DNA of 64,000 bases from NCBI GenBank assembly GCA_036843405.1, contig DAITSJ010000008.1, positions 62,001-126,000 of the forward strand. The letters run 5' to 3'. Of the stretch, positions 44,894 through 53,792 are shown in pieces. A program made the position numbers and the translations under genes. Within the stretch, counting starts at the first letter, position 1; the number at the start of each line of letters is the position of its first letter. The notes under the pieces are model-generated. The model did not search any database, was not told the origin of the DNA, and saw only the letters and a program-made list of their open reading frames with translations. Origin of the DNA: DGNJ01 sp002388905. GTDB lineage: Bacteria; Pseudomonadota; Gammaproteobacteria; Pseudomonadales; Porticoccaceae.

Positions 44894-46714
44894 CTATGAG
44901 CCCAGGTAGGCCCGCCAGCCGCCGTAACCGGTAATATCCTCGCTGCCCTCAAGGCCCCAGGGTTCACTGACAAAACCCGTCTCCCAGCCACCGTCCGCCA
45001 GTTCCACCTTGCCCAGGGCGAGGGGCGCGGGGATACCGGCGACGAAACCGCCCAGGCGCGCAGCGGGCAGGGCCCAGACCTCCACCTCGATGGCGGCACC
45101 CTCACCCGCCTGGCAACGCACAAGGCCGGGTCGTTGCGGAGGCCCGCCAGCCAGGGCATGGAGCCGGTAACGGGGCGCGGTGGTGGTGGTGCTCACCTTG
45201 ACGGCACCCCGTTCGGTGAGCTGGTGATTGAGCGTCAATCCGTCCAGGTGGGCCCCGCAAACCACCAGCCCGATCCAGTCGCCGCCGTCGCCCCTGTCGT
45301 ACTCGCCCACCTCCGCTGAAGGCATGGCCGTGGCCCCCAGCTTGCCGGGGGCCGACTGCCGGTAGCGCCGCCCCAGCCGCAACAGGGCCCGGTCGGCGCC
45401 GGCCGGACCGAACAGGGTAATGCCCCAGGGCAGGCCGCTGGCCTGGAAACCTGCGGGCAGGGCCAGGGCCGAAAGATCCAGGAGATTCATGAAATTGGTG
45501 TAATAGCCCAGATTGCTGTTGAGACGGATGGGATCGTCGAGCACCGCCTGCAAAGGGTAAATGGTGCCGGCGGTGGGGGTCACGGCCAGATCCACGTTCT
45601 GGAAAAACCGCGCCGCGTGACGGCGGTAGCCCTGCATAAGGTATTCCGCCTTGAAGGCGGCCGCGGCGGATATATCAGCGGCCGGGGCAATGATGTCGCG
45701 AACCACCGGATGCAGTTCTTCGGGCTCGGTCCCGATAAGGGATTCCACCGCGATGTAGCGCTCCGCCACCCAGGGCCCCTGATAAAGGAGCCTGGCAGCC
45801 TCGAAGAAGGGCCCGAAGTCCCGCTCGACGATCCGGGCACCCAGCTTTTCCAGCCGGGCAAGCGCCGCTTCGAACAGCACCGGACCGTCCCGGTTCTCGA
45901 AGAACTCCAATTGGGACCCGGGCGGTATCGCCACGGTAAAATCGCCGGTATCCGCCAGTCCGGGGTAGAGGGTATCGCACAGGGGACGCGCATAGGCGTC
46001 GGTGCTGTCGTGGCGGGCCGCCACGTCCAGTACCCGGGCGGCATCCGCCGGGTCCAGGGCGAAAATGCTGATGGTATCCAGGGTCCGGCAGGCGGCCACC
46101 ATGCCGGAGGCACTGAGCACGCCGCGGGTGGGCTTGAGACCCACCAGGTTATTGAAGGCGGCGGGCACCCGGCCCGAACCGGCGGTATCCGTGCCCAGTG
46201 AAAAACTCGCCAGCCCCAGGGCCACGGCCACCGCCGAACCACTGCTGGATCCGCCGGCAATGTAATCCGGGTCGAAGGCGTTGCGGCAGGGTCCCCAGGG
46301 CCGGGGAGAGCGGGTGCCCACCAGCCCGGTGGCGAACTGGTCCAGGTTGGTCTTGCCCACCGGGAGGGCGCCGGCGTCGATCAACAACTGGACCACGAAG
46401 GCGTTCTTTTCCGGCGTGTAGGCGTAGGCCGTACAACCGGCGGTGGTGGGCACCCCCGCCAGATCGATATTGTCCTTGATGGCAAAGGGTATGCCGTACA
46501 GGGGCAGGTCGTCGGGCCCCTTGCCCTCCAGACGCGCCAGCCACGGCCATGTCTCGGCCTCGCTCAATTGATGAATCCAGATATTGCGATCCTCGTATTG
46601 CCGGGACCTCTCCCGCAACGCGGCGAGCAACCGGGCCGGGGTAAAGTCGCCGTTGCGATAATGGCGATGCAGGCCGGCAATATCCAGGGAGATGGTCTGT
46701 GGAATCGCTGTCAT
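44894..46714 (-). CDS. atzF: Allophanate hydrolase
   Basis: 606 residues. The amidase-signature domain carries Lys80 (GIPFAIKDN), the GGSSSGS loop (154-160) and Ser180 (GTDTAGSGR), followed by the separate C-terminal domain (about 455-606) that in bacterial AtzF completes conversion of allophanate to two CO2 and two NH3. It overlaps the carboxylase gene by four bases. It is the last gene of the guanidine operon and gives the final ammonia-releasing step. Confidence 0.95.
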   Translation of the reverse strand: MTAIPQTISLDIAGLHRHYRNGDFTPARLLAALRERSRQYEDRNIWIHQLSEAETWPWLARLEGKGPDDLPLYGIPFAIKDNIDLAGVPTTAGCTAYAYTPEKNAFVVQLLIDAGALPVGKTNLDQFATGLVGTRSPRPWGPCRNAFDPDYIAGGSSSGSAVAVALGLASFSLGTDTAGSGRVPAAFNNLVGLKPTRGVLSASGMVAACRTLDTISIFALDPADAARVLDVAARHDSTDAYARPLCDTLYPGLADTGDFTVAIPPGSQLEFFENRDGPVLFEAALARLEKLGARIVERDFGPFFEAARLLYQGPWVAERYIAVESLIGTEPEELHPVVRDIIAPAADISAAAAFKAEYLMQGYRRHAARFFQNVDLAVTPTAGTIYPLQAVLDDPIRLNSNLGYYTNFMNLLDLSALALPAGFQASGLPWGITLFGPAGADRALLRLGRRYRQSAPGKLGATAMPSAEVGEYDRGDGGDWIGLVVCGAHLDGLTLNHQLTERGAVKVSTTTTAPRYRLHALAGGPPQRPGLVRCQAGEGAAIEVEVWALPAARLGGFVAGIPAPLALGKVELADGGWETGFVSEPWGLEGSEDITGYGGWRAYLGS

Positions 46715-49700
46715 ACTGTTTCCTCGGTGTTCAATACCAGTAATCGCTGTCCCGAGTGAACCTGTTGCCCGGGCGGACAGAGAACGGACTCGACGATGCC
46801 GTCATCGGGACTCGCCACCTCGATCTCCATTTTCATGGATTCCAGAATCACCACGGGTTGCCCCCGGGCGACCCGCTGACCGGGTTCCACAAGCACCCGC
46901 CAGACGCTGCCCGCGGCCTCGCTCTCCACGGCCACGGCGTGGTCGGGCAGGCGCTCCTCGTGACCGCCCTCGTGGATGGGGGTTTCCGAGGAAAAATTAA
47001 ACTGGCCGTCGGCGATCCAGCGTTGCAGCTCCCCGTCGAACGCCCGGCGCCGATGGTCGGTGAAGGTGGCAATATCGGCGGCATTTGTCTTAAGGAAACG
47101 CTGGTATTCCCCGAGGCTGAACCGGGTTTCCTCGATTTCCAGCGGATAGTCGCCGTGGGGAAACTGCCGGCGTATTCGCGCCAGCTCCTCGCCGGAGACT
47201 TCGTAGAAGCGGATCTGGTCGAAAAAGCGCAACAGCCAGGGTTCACTGAACTCCCGGGTCCGCTTGTAGCGATTCCACATCTGCAGGGTCCGGCCCACGA
47301 ACTGGTAGCCGCCCGGTCCCTCCATGCCGTAAACGCACAAATAGCTGCCGCCGATACCCACGGAATTTTCCGCGGTCCACGTCCGCGCCGGATTGTATTT
47401 GGTGGTCACCAGCCGGTGGCGCGGATCCAGGGGCGTCGCCAGGGGCGCGCCCAGGTAGACGTCGCCCAGCCCCATTACCACATAGCTGGCATCGAAAACG
47501 ATACGCTTGACCTGATCGATGCTGTCGAGGCCATTGATACGCCGGATAAATTCCAGGTTATCGGGGCACCAGGGAGCATCCCGGCGTACCGACTGCATGT
47601 ATTTCTCCACGGCGAGTTGGCACGCCTCGTCGTTCCAGGACAGGGGCAGGTGGACGATTCGCGAGGGCACCTCCAGCGCCTCGATACCGCTCAGTTCATC
47701 CTCGGTCTCGCGGACCAGCGACAGCAGCGCCCCGAGTCTCAATCTGGCGCTGTCGTAGTGCAGCTGCAGGGAGCGAACCCCGGGCGTCATTTCAACAATG
47801 CCCGGTAACGCCTTGTCCCGAAGCCTGAGCATGAGGGCATGAACCCGGAAACGCAGGGCGATATCCAGGCTATTTTCGCCATACTCCACCAACAGGTAGT
47901 CGTCCCCGGCGATTCGGCAGGTGACATCCACGTCCGCTTCCCTGCCCCGAAAACGGGCGGCCACCGGCGACAGCGATGCCACCGCCGGCGCCGAGCCCCA
48001 GCTCAGCGGCGAGTCCGGCAATTGCAGGCGGCTTATTGCCTCGTCTTCGGCATCGGCCAGGGCCACCGCCTGGTCGACAGTGACCGGCACAAACCGGATG
48101 CGGTCGCCGGCCTTGAGCTGGCCGAGTTTCCAGCGCTCGGCCCGGACCACGGTAAGGGGGCAGACAAAGCCGCCGAGGCTGGGACCGTCGGGCCCCAGGA
48201 TTACCGGCATATCGCCGGTGAAGTCGACGGTACCCAGGGCATAGGCATTGTCGTGGATATTGGACGGATGCAGCCCCGCCTCGCCGCCGTCGCTACGCGC
48301 CCATTCCGGCTTGGGGCCTATCAGGCGGACGCCGGTGCGGCTGGAGTTGTAGTGCACTTCCCAATGAGCGTCGAACAGGGTCTCGATATCGTTTTCGGTA
48401 AAAAAATCCGGCGCGCCATGGGGTCCGTAGGTGACGGCTATCTGCCACTCGTCGGTCAGGCCCGGTTCCAGTTCCTCGGGCAGATGGGCCGGCGCCGCCG
48501 GCACGGTATCGGGATCCAGGTGGAGCACGTCACCCTTGCGCAGCGCCCGCCCGCAGTGGCCGCCGAACTGGCCGAGCGTGAAGGTGGCCCTGGCACCCAG
48601 GTAGTGGGGACACTGGAGCCCCCCGCGCACCAGCAGATAGGTGCGGGCGCCGTGCCCCTGTACCTTGCCCAGGCGCAGGACAGCACCGGCGGGTATGTCG
48701 ACGATGCGCCACGGCTCGACGGTCCCGACACGGTTATCGGCCGTCTCCAATTCAGCCTCCATGACCGCGCCGGCAAGCACCATCTGGGTGTCGCTGTGAA
48801 AACGGAAAGTGCCGCCATTCAGGGTCATTTCCAGGCCCGCCGCGTCGTCGTCATTACCGAGCAGGGCGTTGCCCAGCCGGAAGGAAAGGCTGTCGAAAGG
48901 ACCGGAGGGCGGCACGCCCACACTCCAGTAACCGACGCGGCCCGGGGCATCCTGAATGGTGGTCATGGTGCCCGCCGACAACACTTCCAGTGTGGGGGCC
49001 CGGAAGCGGAAACCATCGAGAAAGCGCGTGTACATATCGCCGTTGCGGAAAACCGGCGTGTCGAGAACCGCCCGGACATACGCCAGGTTTGTCTCGATAC
49101 CGTAGAGCCGGGTCTCATCGAGGGTGGCGACCATGGCCGCGATGGCTTCGTCCCGGGTCTCCCGGTGGACGATGAGCTTGGCGAGCATGGGATCGAAGAA
49201 AGGCGAGACCTCGATACCGGGCTCCAGCCAGTGATCGATGCGCAATCGATCACCGTCGCCGGCGGGGAAGTCGACGCTCGTGAGCAGGCCCGCCGAGGGC
49301 TGGAAATCGCGGGCCGGATCCTCGGCATAGACGCGCACCTGGAGGGCGTGGCCGGAAGGCACCCGTGCCGCCAGCGGGTCGAGGCTGTCGACCGCCCCGG
49401 CACCCAGGCGAACCATCCACGACACCAGGTCCACGCCATAGACCTGTTCGGTGACACCGTGTTCCACTTGCAGGCGGGTGTTCACTTCCAGAAAGTAGGC
49501 CTCTCCGGCTTTGGGGTCGTAGATAAATTCCACCGTGCCGGCACTGCGGTATCGCACGGTTTCCATCAGCGCCACCGCACTGCCGTGCAAGTGCTTGCGC
49601 AGTGTCCCGGGCAGATCGACGGCCGGGGTTTCCTCGATGACTTTCTGGTTTCGCCGCTGGCTGGAACAGTCCCGCTCCCCCAGGGCCACGGCGCGGCCCG

Positions 49701-50349
49701 CGCCGTCACCAAATACCTGTACCTCGATATGGCGGGCCCGCTCGACAAATTTCTCCAGGAACACCCCGCTGTCGGCGAAGTTGCTTTCCCCCAGGCGGCG
49801 CACGCTGTGGTAATGGGCCCGCAATTCGTCGGCGTCGTAGCAGAGTTTCATGCCGATACCGCCACCGCCGGCGGTGGACTTGAGCATCACCGGGTAGCCG
49901 ATATCCCCGGCGGCGGCGACGGCGGCGTCAACCGTATCGAGCAATCCGCTTCCCGGCAGCAGCGGCACACCGGCTTGTTCCGCCAGGGCCCTGGCAGTGT
50001 GCTTAAGGCCAAAGGCTTCCATCTGCTCGGGAGTAGGGCCCAGGAACACCACCCCGGCGGCCTCGCAGCGCCGGGCAAAACCGGCGTTCTCGCTGAGAAA
50101 CCCGTAGCCCGGATGCACCGCGCCGGCGCCGCTTTTCTCCATCACCGCAAACAGCTTGTCCTGGTCGAGATAGGTATCGGACGCCCCCCCTTCCCCCAGC
50201 GACCATGCCTCGTCGGCCAGGGTGACGTGGCGGGAGCGTGCATCGGCCTCGGCATAGACGGCGACACTGGCGATGCCCATTGCTTTCAGGGTCCGGATGA
50301 TGCGGACCGCAATGGCACCGCGGTTGGCGATCAGTATTTTACGAAACAT
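46711..50349 (-). CDS. Biotin-dependent guanidine (urea-type) carboxylase
   Basis: 1212 residues, named urea carboxylase by homology. Order: biotin carboxylase (1-450, with ATP-grasp Gly-rich loop STAGGGGIGMKL), two carboxyltransferase (AHS) domains (about 460-1130, with NPARTWTAENSVGIGG) and a C-terminal biotin domain whose carrier Lys1173 is in ESMKMEI. Allophanate hydrolase is separate, unlike fungal urea amidolyase. The guanidine-I riboswitch and paired deiminase subunits imply that it carboxylates guanidine to carboxyguanidine; activity on urea cannot be ruled out. A 92-base gap precedes it. Confidence 0.93.
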   Translation of the reverse strand: MFRKILIANRGAIAVRIIRTLKAMGIASVAVYAEADARSRHVTLADEAWSLGEGGASDTYLDQDKLFAVMEKSGAGAVHPGYGFLSENAGFARRCEAAGVVFLGPTPEQMEAFGLKHTARALAEQAGVPLLPGSGLLDTVDAAVAAAGDIGYPVMLKSTAGGGGIGMKLCYDADELRAHYHSVRRLGESNFADSGVFLEKFVERARHIEVQVFGDGAGRAVALGERDCSSQRRNQKVIEETPAVDLPGTLRKHLHGSAVALMETVRYRSAGTVEFIYDPKAGEAYFLEVNTRLQVEHGVTEQVYGVDLVSWMVRLGAGAVDSLDPLAARVPSGHALQVRVYAEDPARDFQPSAGLLTSVDFPAGDGDRLRIDHWLEPGIEVSPFFDPMLAKLIVHRETRDEAIAAMVATLDETRLYGIETNLAYVRAVLDTPVFRNGDMYTRFLDGFRFRAPTLEVLSAGTMTTIQDAPGRVGYWSVGVPPSGPFDSLSFRLGNALLGNDDDAAGLEMTLNGGTFRFHSDTQMVLAGAVMEAELETADNRVGTVEPWRIVDIPAGAVLRLGKVQGHGARTYLLVRGGLQCPHYLGARATFTLGQFGGHCGRALRKGDVLHLDPDTVPAAPAHLPEELEPGLTDEWQIAVTYGPHGAPDFFTENDIETLFDAHWEVHYNSSRTGVRLIGPKPEWARSDGGEAGLHPSNIHDNAYALGTVDFTGDMPVILGPDGPSLGGFVCPLTVVRAERWKLGQLKAGDRIRFVPVTVDQAVALADAEDEAISRLQLPDSPLSWGSAPAVASLSPVAARFRGREADVDVTCRIAGDDYLLVEYGENSLDIALRFRVHALMLRLRDKALPGIVEMTPGVRSLQLHYDSARLRLGALLSLVRETEDELSGIEALEVPSRIVHLPLSWNDEACQLAVEKYMQSVRRDAPWCPDNLEFIRRINGLDSIDQVKRIVFDASYVVMGLGDVYLGAPLATPLDPRHRLVTTKYNPARTWTAENSVGIGGSYLCVYGMEGPGGYQFVGRTLQMWNRYKRTREFSEPWLLRFFDQIRFYEVSGEELARIRRQFPHGDYPLEIEETRFSLGEYQRFLKTNAADIATFTDHRRRAFDGELQRWIADGQFNFSSETPIHEGGHEERLPDHAVAVESEAAGSVWRVLVEPGQRVARGQPVVILESMKMEIEVASPDDGIVESVLCPPGQQVHSGQRLLVLNTEETV

Positions 50350-50441
50350 AAATTCGTTCCAATGGTTGTATCCGAGGCGCCGTTTTGCGGGTCGGGTGTC
50401 TGCCCTCCGGCGCCGGCGCTTTTTCTCCAGTGTTCCCGCCG

Positions 50442-51080
50442 TCAGTCCCAGACCAGGACTTCAATGGGCGTGGGGTTGTAGGCATTGCACGGATTGTTGA
50501 GTTGCGGGCAATTGGAAATCAGCGCCAGCGCGGCCATCCGCGCCGCCAGTTCCACGTATTTCCCCGCGCCGCTGATGCCATCCTCGAAGGTTAGTCCGCC
50601 TTCCTCGGTGACGGGCACATTCATGAAAAAATTGATGTTGTGGGTGATATCCCGCTTGCTAAGGCCCAACTCCTCATGTTCCGCCACCGCCAGCAACCAG
50701 GAATCCCGGCAGGCGTGCATGCATTTTTTATCCAGGGCATAGCGCACGGTATTGGACTCGGCGGCACAGGCCCCGCCCAGGGTATCGTGACGGCCGCAGG
50801 TGTCGGCGACGATTTCCATAAGCGGGTTGCACTCGGTGCTCAAAAGCACGGAACCGGCGCTCAGGTAGACATTGCCCTGTTCGCGTATGGTGTCAACGGC
50901 GCTGTACCGCTCGGTGGGATCGGCGGCGCTGTAAAACAGGGTGTCAGCCGCCTGGTTGCCTTCCAGGTCCAGGATCCGGAGCACCTGGCCCTTGCGGATT
51001 TCATGGAGCCAGTATTCGCCGGCGGGGATCACCTTGCGGTAAACCGCCTGTTCGGCTCGGCGCGGGCTTTCGACAATCAT
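50442..51080 (-). CDS. Carboxyguanidine deiminase subunit (urea-amidolyase-associated protein 2)
   Basis: 212 residues from ATG 51080, ten bases after the upstream gene. DUF1989/UAAP2 family: KVIPAGEYWLHEIRKGQVLRI, the conserved LSAGSVLLSTECNPLMEIV and CGRHDTLGGACAAESNTVR, with several Cys and His that can bind metal. It works as a heteromer with the UAAP1 protein. Work on such pairs showed that they deiminate carboxyguanidine to allophanate rather than assist urea carboxylase. I do not assign CgdA versus CgdB. Confidence 0.9.
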   Translation of the reverse strand: MIVESPRRAEQAVYRKVIPAGEYWLHEIRKGQVLRILDLEGNQAADTLFYSAADPTERYSAVDTIREQGNVYLSAGSVLLSTECNPLMEIVADTCGRHDTLGGACAAESNTVRYALDKKCMHACRDSWLLAVAEHEELGLSKRDITHNINFFMNVPVTEEGGLTFEDGISGAGKYVELAARMAALALISNCPQLNNPCNAYNPTPIEVLVWD

Positions 51081-51090
51081 GGCGTCCTCC

Positions 51091-51810
51091 TCAGGCGTGC
51101 AAATCGTTGTACAGGGCAGTGTTGGTAAATCCCCGGCCATTTTCCGGGCAGGCGTTCTTGCACAGATCGTCCTCCGCCACCGGCGGCGCGTCGAAAAACT
51201 GATAGCGGACGGCCCGTCGGGGATACTCGGCGGCGGGATTCAGCGGGTGCGGACAGGTATGGAATACCACCAGGGTATCCATCTCGAAACGCAGGTCCAC
51301 GTGACTGCCCGCGCGGACGGCATGCTCGTCGAAGCGCAAATTCCCCTCCCTGTCGGTATGGACCTTGCTGAACAGGTTCAGGTTGGCGGCCAGGTCTTTC
51401 TTGCCGAGGCCGTACTTGGCCAGTTCCACCAGAAAACTGTCGCGACCGTTCTGGGTGCGGTCGTTGCGATAGTCCTGATAGCTTTTCAGGCCCCACTTGC
51501 TTTCAATGGTTTGCCGGTGGCTGGTGCCACATACCGTATCGTGCCAGCCGAAACTGTCCTCGGTGATGGAGCAGAAAATACGGCCCATGTCCGAGTAGAG
51601 GCAGTGGCCCCGGGTCAGCCTGAAGGTGTGCTGGCACTTGAGGGTGTCCGGGGCGTTGTAGCGCTCTAGCAGGTTCTGGGGGTTGTAGAAGAGCATGCCT
51701 AAGTTGGCGCCGCCCTCCTCATCGATGAGGCGCAGGATCTTGCCGCGCCGGACGCGGAATGACCAGTGCGCCCCGCCGGGAATCCGGTCTTCGTACAAGC
51801 ATTTCATCAT
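51091..51810 (-). CDS. Carboxyguanidine deiminase subunit (urea-amidolyase-associated protein 1)
   Basis: 239 residues, UAAP1 (TIGR03425-like). Conserved stretches are GGAHWSFRVRRGKILRLID, DTVCGTSHRQTIESKWG and NLNLFSKVHTDREGNLRF, and a Cys-rich C-terminus (HTCPHPL, CKNACPENG). It pairs with the adjacent UAAP2 protein. It overlaps the TIM-barrel gene's stop by four bases, joining the core guanidine genes to the preceding insert. Confidence 0.9.
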   Translation of the reverse strand: MMKCLYEDRIPGGAHWSFRVRRGKILRLIDEEGGANLGMLFYNPQNLLERYNAPDTLKCQHTFRLTRGHCLYSDMGRIFCSITEDSFGWHDTVCGTSHRQTIESKWGLKSYQDYRNDRTQNGRDSFLVELAKYGLGKKDLAANLNLFSKVHTDREGNLRFDEHAVRAGSHVDLRFEMDTLVVFHTCPHPLNPAAEYPRRAVRYQFFDAPPVAEDDLCKNACPENGRGFTNTALYNDLHA

Positions 51811-52670
51811 CGGTCACCTGTCGGTTGCGTTTGTCTGTCAATAAAATCTTTGAAGTGCCTGCGCTCCGCGGCCGCCAGCCAGCAGTTGAAATTCCATAGG
51901 TCTCCCACCGGATCGCCAGTGGTGGCATCGATGGCCTGGTAGCCATCGGGACCAAACTCCGGGGTCAGGGAACTGGCCGGCGCCCCCCGTCCCCACTGGG
52001 CGGCCCAGACCCATTCCCACCAGCGCTGATGCTGCTTCAGCCAGGGGCGATACCGATCCGCGGCGGGATCCGGAACCTGGGGTCCCTGGTCATAGCCGAT
52101 GCGGCCGTGGATATGACCGGCGCTGGCGGTGATATCGCGGATCAGGGCGTCCTCGGAAGTGCCCAGCCCCTCGCAGACCACGCTCCAGTGACTGAAATCG
52201 CAGGTCAATTCCAGGTCCAGGCGCTCAAGGATTTCCGCCGTACGCCAGGGACTGAACAGGGAGCGCCCCCGGTGGGTCTCGAAACAGATACGAACATTCC
52301 GATGCCGGGCCATGGCACCGGCTTCCCTGAAAAAAGCCACCGAATCCGCCACCGGCCAGGCATCGCAGCCACCGATGCAGTTGACCAGTGTCGGGCCCAT
52401 GAGCGCGGCCCGGTCCAGTTTCCCTGAAAGGTCATCGAGATGGGCGGCCACCGTTGCGGTTCGATCGGGCACATAGCCGCCGGCCGTGCAGATCTCGGCG
52501 ATAAACGCCAGGCCTGCCTTGTCCAGCAACTGGCGATGCTCCCGGCACTGATGCGGGCGGGAGGAAGGCTGACCTTCGAGGCCCTGAAAACCGGCGTACA
52601 GGGCCTGATCGATGGCGTCGCCCAGATCACCGTCATGGCCCCAGAGGGTTTTGAACAGTTGCAGTTCCAA
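51807..52670 (-). CDS. Xylose-isomerase-like TIM barrel protein in the guanidine operon
   Basis: 287 residues from TTG 52670, preceded by the strong site AGGAGGAAGGAAG; upstream codons belong to another gene. Sugar-phosphate isomerase/epimerase (AP_endonuc_2) fold: metal-type ligands in ICFETHRGRSLFSP, LTCDFSHWSVV and GHIHGRIGYDQGP. This superfamily includes isomerases, epimerases and endonucleases, so the substrate is unknown. It overlaps UAAP1 and is 11 bases after the desaturase gene, so it is plainly part of the operon. Confidence 0.8.
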   Translation of the reverse strand: MELQLFKTLWGHDGDLGDAIDQALYAGFQGLEGQPSSRPHQCREHRQLLDKAGLAFIAEICTAGGYVPDRTATVAAHLDDLSGKLDRAALMGPTLVNCIGGCDAWPVADSVAFFREAGAMARHRNVRICFETHRGRSLFSPWRTAEILERLDLELTCDFSHWSVVCEGLGTSEDALIRDITASAGHIHGRIGYDQGPQVPDPAADRYRPWLKQHQRWWEWVWAAQWGRGAPASSLTPEFGPDGYQAIDATTGDPVGDLWNFNCWLAAAERRHFKDFIDRQTQPTGDR

Positions 52671-52681
52671 CTTCCTTCCTC

Positions 52682-53716
52682 CTACAACGGTGTCAGGAAT
52701 GAAACGCCGGCGGCACCGGCCGCCGCCGGGGCGGTGTCGGCCATCCGGTCGAGCCGTTGGCGGAAAAAGCGCCGGCACTGTTCACCCGGGGAAACCACCG
52801 GACCGGGATCGGTTCCGTAGTGCTCGTTATGGAGGCGTGGCAGCCGGTGCCAGGGCTCGGCGGCGCGCCGGTGGTGGATATTGTGATAACAGAAATTCAG
52901 GACCAGCAGGTTGAGCGCCGGGAATCGCCGGGAAAGCAGGTTGCTATAGGTGTTGGCCTCCTCGTAATCCCGGGAACGGGTCGGCCGGGCCCTGGGTCCC
53001 GCCAGGGAAAGGCGGACCTCGTAGGTGTGCTGAAGGGCGTCCATGAAGGCCATTACCTGCAGGAACAGCAGATAGGCCAGTCCATAGCCAACGATCACCT
53101 GCCAGCCCAGGGTCGCCAGGGCGGCAAAATAGATTATCCGCAGTCCCAGTATGGCCAGGACCCGGCTCCGCTGTCGCCAACTGCCGCCCCGCCGGAAGGG
53201 ATAGAGAACCACTAAAAGGTGCATCAATATCTCCACGGCGGGCAGCATCGCCCACTGCCCGGCCGCCACCAGGCGCCGCAGCCGGGGATGCCGGGCCATC
53301 AGTGCCCTCGGGTCCAGAGCGACGATATCCGCGCGCTCGACATGGTGGCGCAGGTGCTTTTCCCGGATAGCGCCGAAATCGCCGTAGCAGGCACCGGTCA
53401 GCCACGCCAGCACCACGGCCAGCCGATGGTGGTGACGCTGCCGGGAAAACAGGGTGCCGTGGGTACACTCATGGATCAGGTAGGCGGCGATCACCAGACT
53501 GTGGCCAAGCCACAGGACTGCCAGGGGCCACCAGTAGAAAGGAGCACCGGCCAGCAGGGCCAGGGCGCCCACATAGCCTGACAGGCAGTAACCGATAGCC
53601 AGGGTATTGGCGACGGCGCCATCCGGGTAGCGGAAAAACCTGTTCCTCTTCCCGGCCTGGCCGGACGCCTGTCGCTTGCGCTGAAAACAACTATCTCTGG
53701 GTATCTGAGTCTTCAT
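52682..53716 (-). CDS. Fatty acid desaturase-like membrane diiron oxygenase
   Basis: 344 residues with several membrane helices and three complete His boxes: HECTH (82-86), HLRHH (121-125) and HNIHH (278-282). These eight ligands define a membrane diiron enzyme of the desaturase/hydroxylase superfamily. The family's usual substrates are acyl chains, but members also hydroxylate alkanes and small molecules. Inside a guanidine operon an oxidative role on a substituted guanidine is a possibility (inference). A 76-base gap with a 9-bp hairpin separates it from glnT. Confidence 0.85.
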   Translation of the reverse strand: MKTQIPRDSCFQRKRQASGQAGKRNRFFRYPDGAVANTLAIGYCLSGYVGALALLAGAPFYWWPLAVLWLGHSLVIAAYLIHECTHGTLFSRQRHHHRLAVVLAWLTGACYGDFGAIREKHLRHHVERADIVALDPRALMARHPRLRRLVAAGQWAMLPAVEILMHLLVVLYPFRRGGSWRQRSRVLAILGLRIIYFAALATLGWQVIVGYGLAYLLFLQVMAFMDALQHTYEVRLSLAGPRARPTRSRDYEEANTYSNLLSRRFPALNLLVLNFCYHNIHHRRAAEPWHRLPRLHNEHYGTDPGPVVSPGEQCRRFFRQRLDRMADTAPAAAGAAGVSFLTPL

Positions 53717-53755
53717 GGGACCTTGTCGGCGGGCCGTCCCGCTTCAAGTGTCTCG

Positions 53756-53777
53756 CCGTCCGGGCCGTCCCGGACGG
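53756..53777 (-). other. Strong intercistronic hairpin between glnT and desaturase gene
   Basis: CCGTCCGGG and CCCGGACGG form a perfect 9-bp stem with a four-base loop, without a T-tract. In the middle of the operon it could stabilise the upstream transcript or reduce read-through, giving more transporter than downstream enzymes. Confidence 0.5.
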
Positions 53778-53792
53778 GGTTGTCGATGACGC

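Noticed and set aside
44894..50349. Annotation of the carboxylase plus AtzF as a urea amidolyase for urea use
   Set aside because: The guanidine-I riboswitch and the paired UAAP proteins point to guanidine; urea activity remains possible but is not the best reading.
47839..50481. Long plus-strand open frame opposite the carboxylase (880 residues)
   Set aside because: It is antisense to a complete, motif-bearing carboxylase; Gly/His/Gln-rich composition is typical of high-GC shadow frames.
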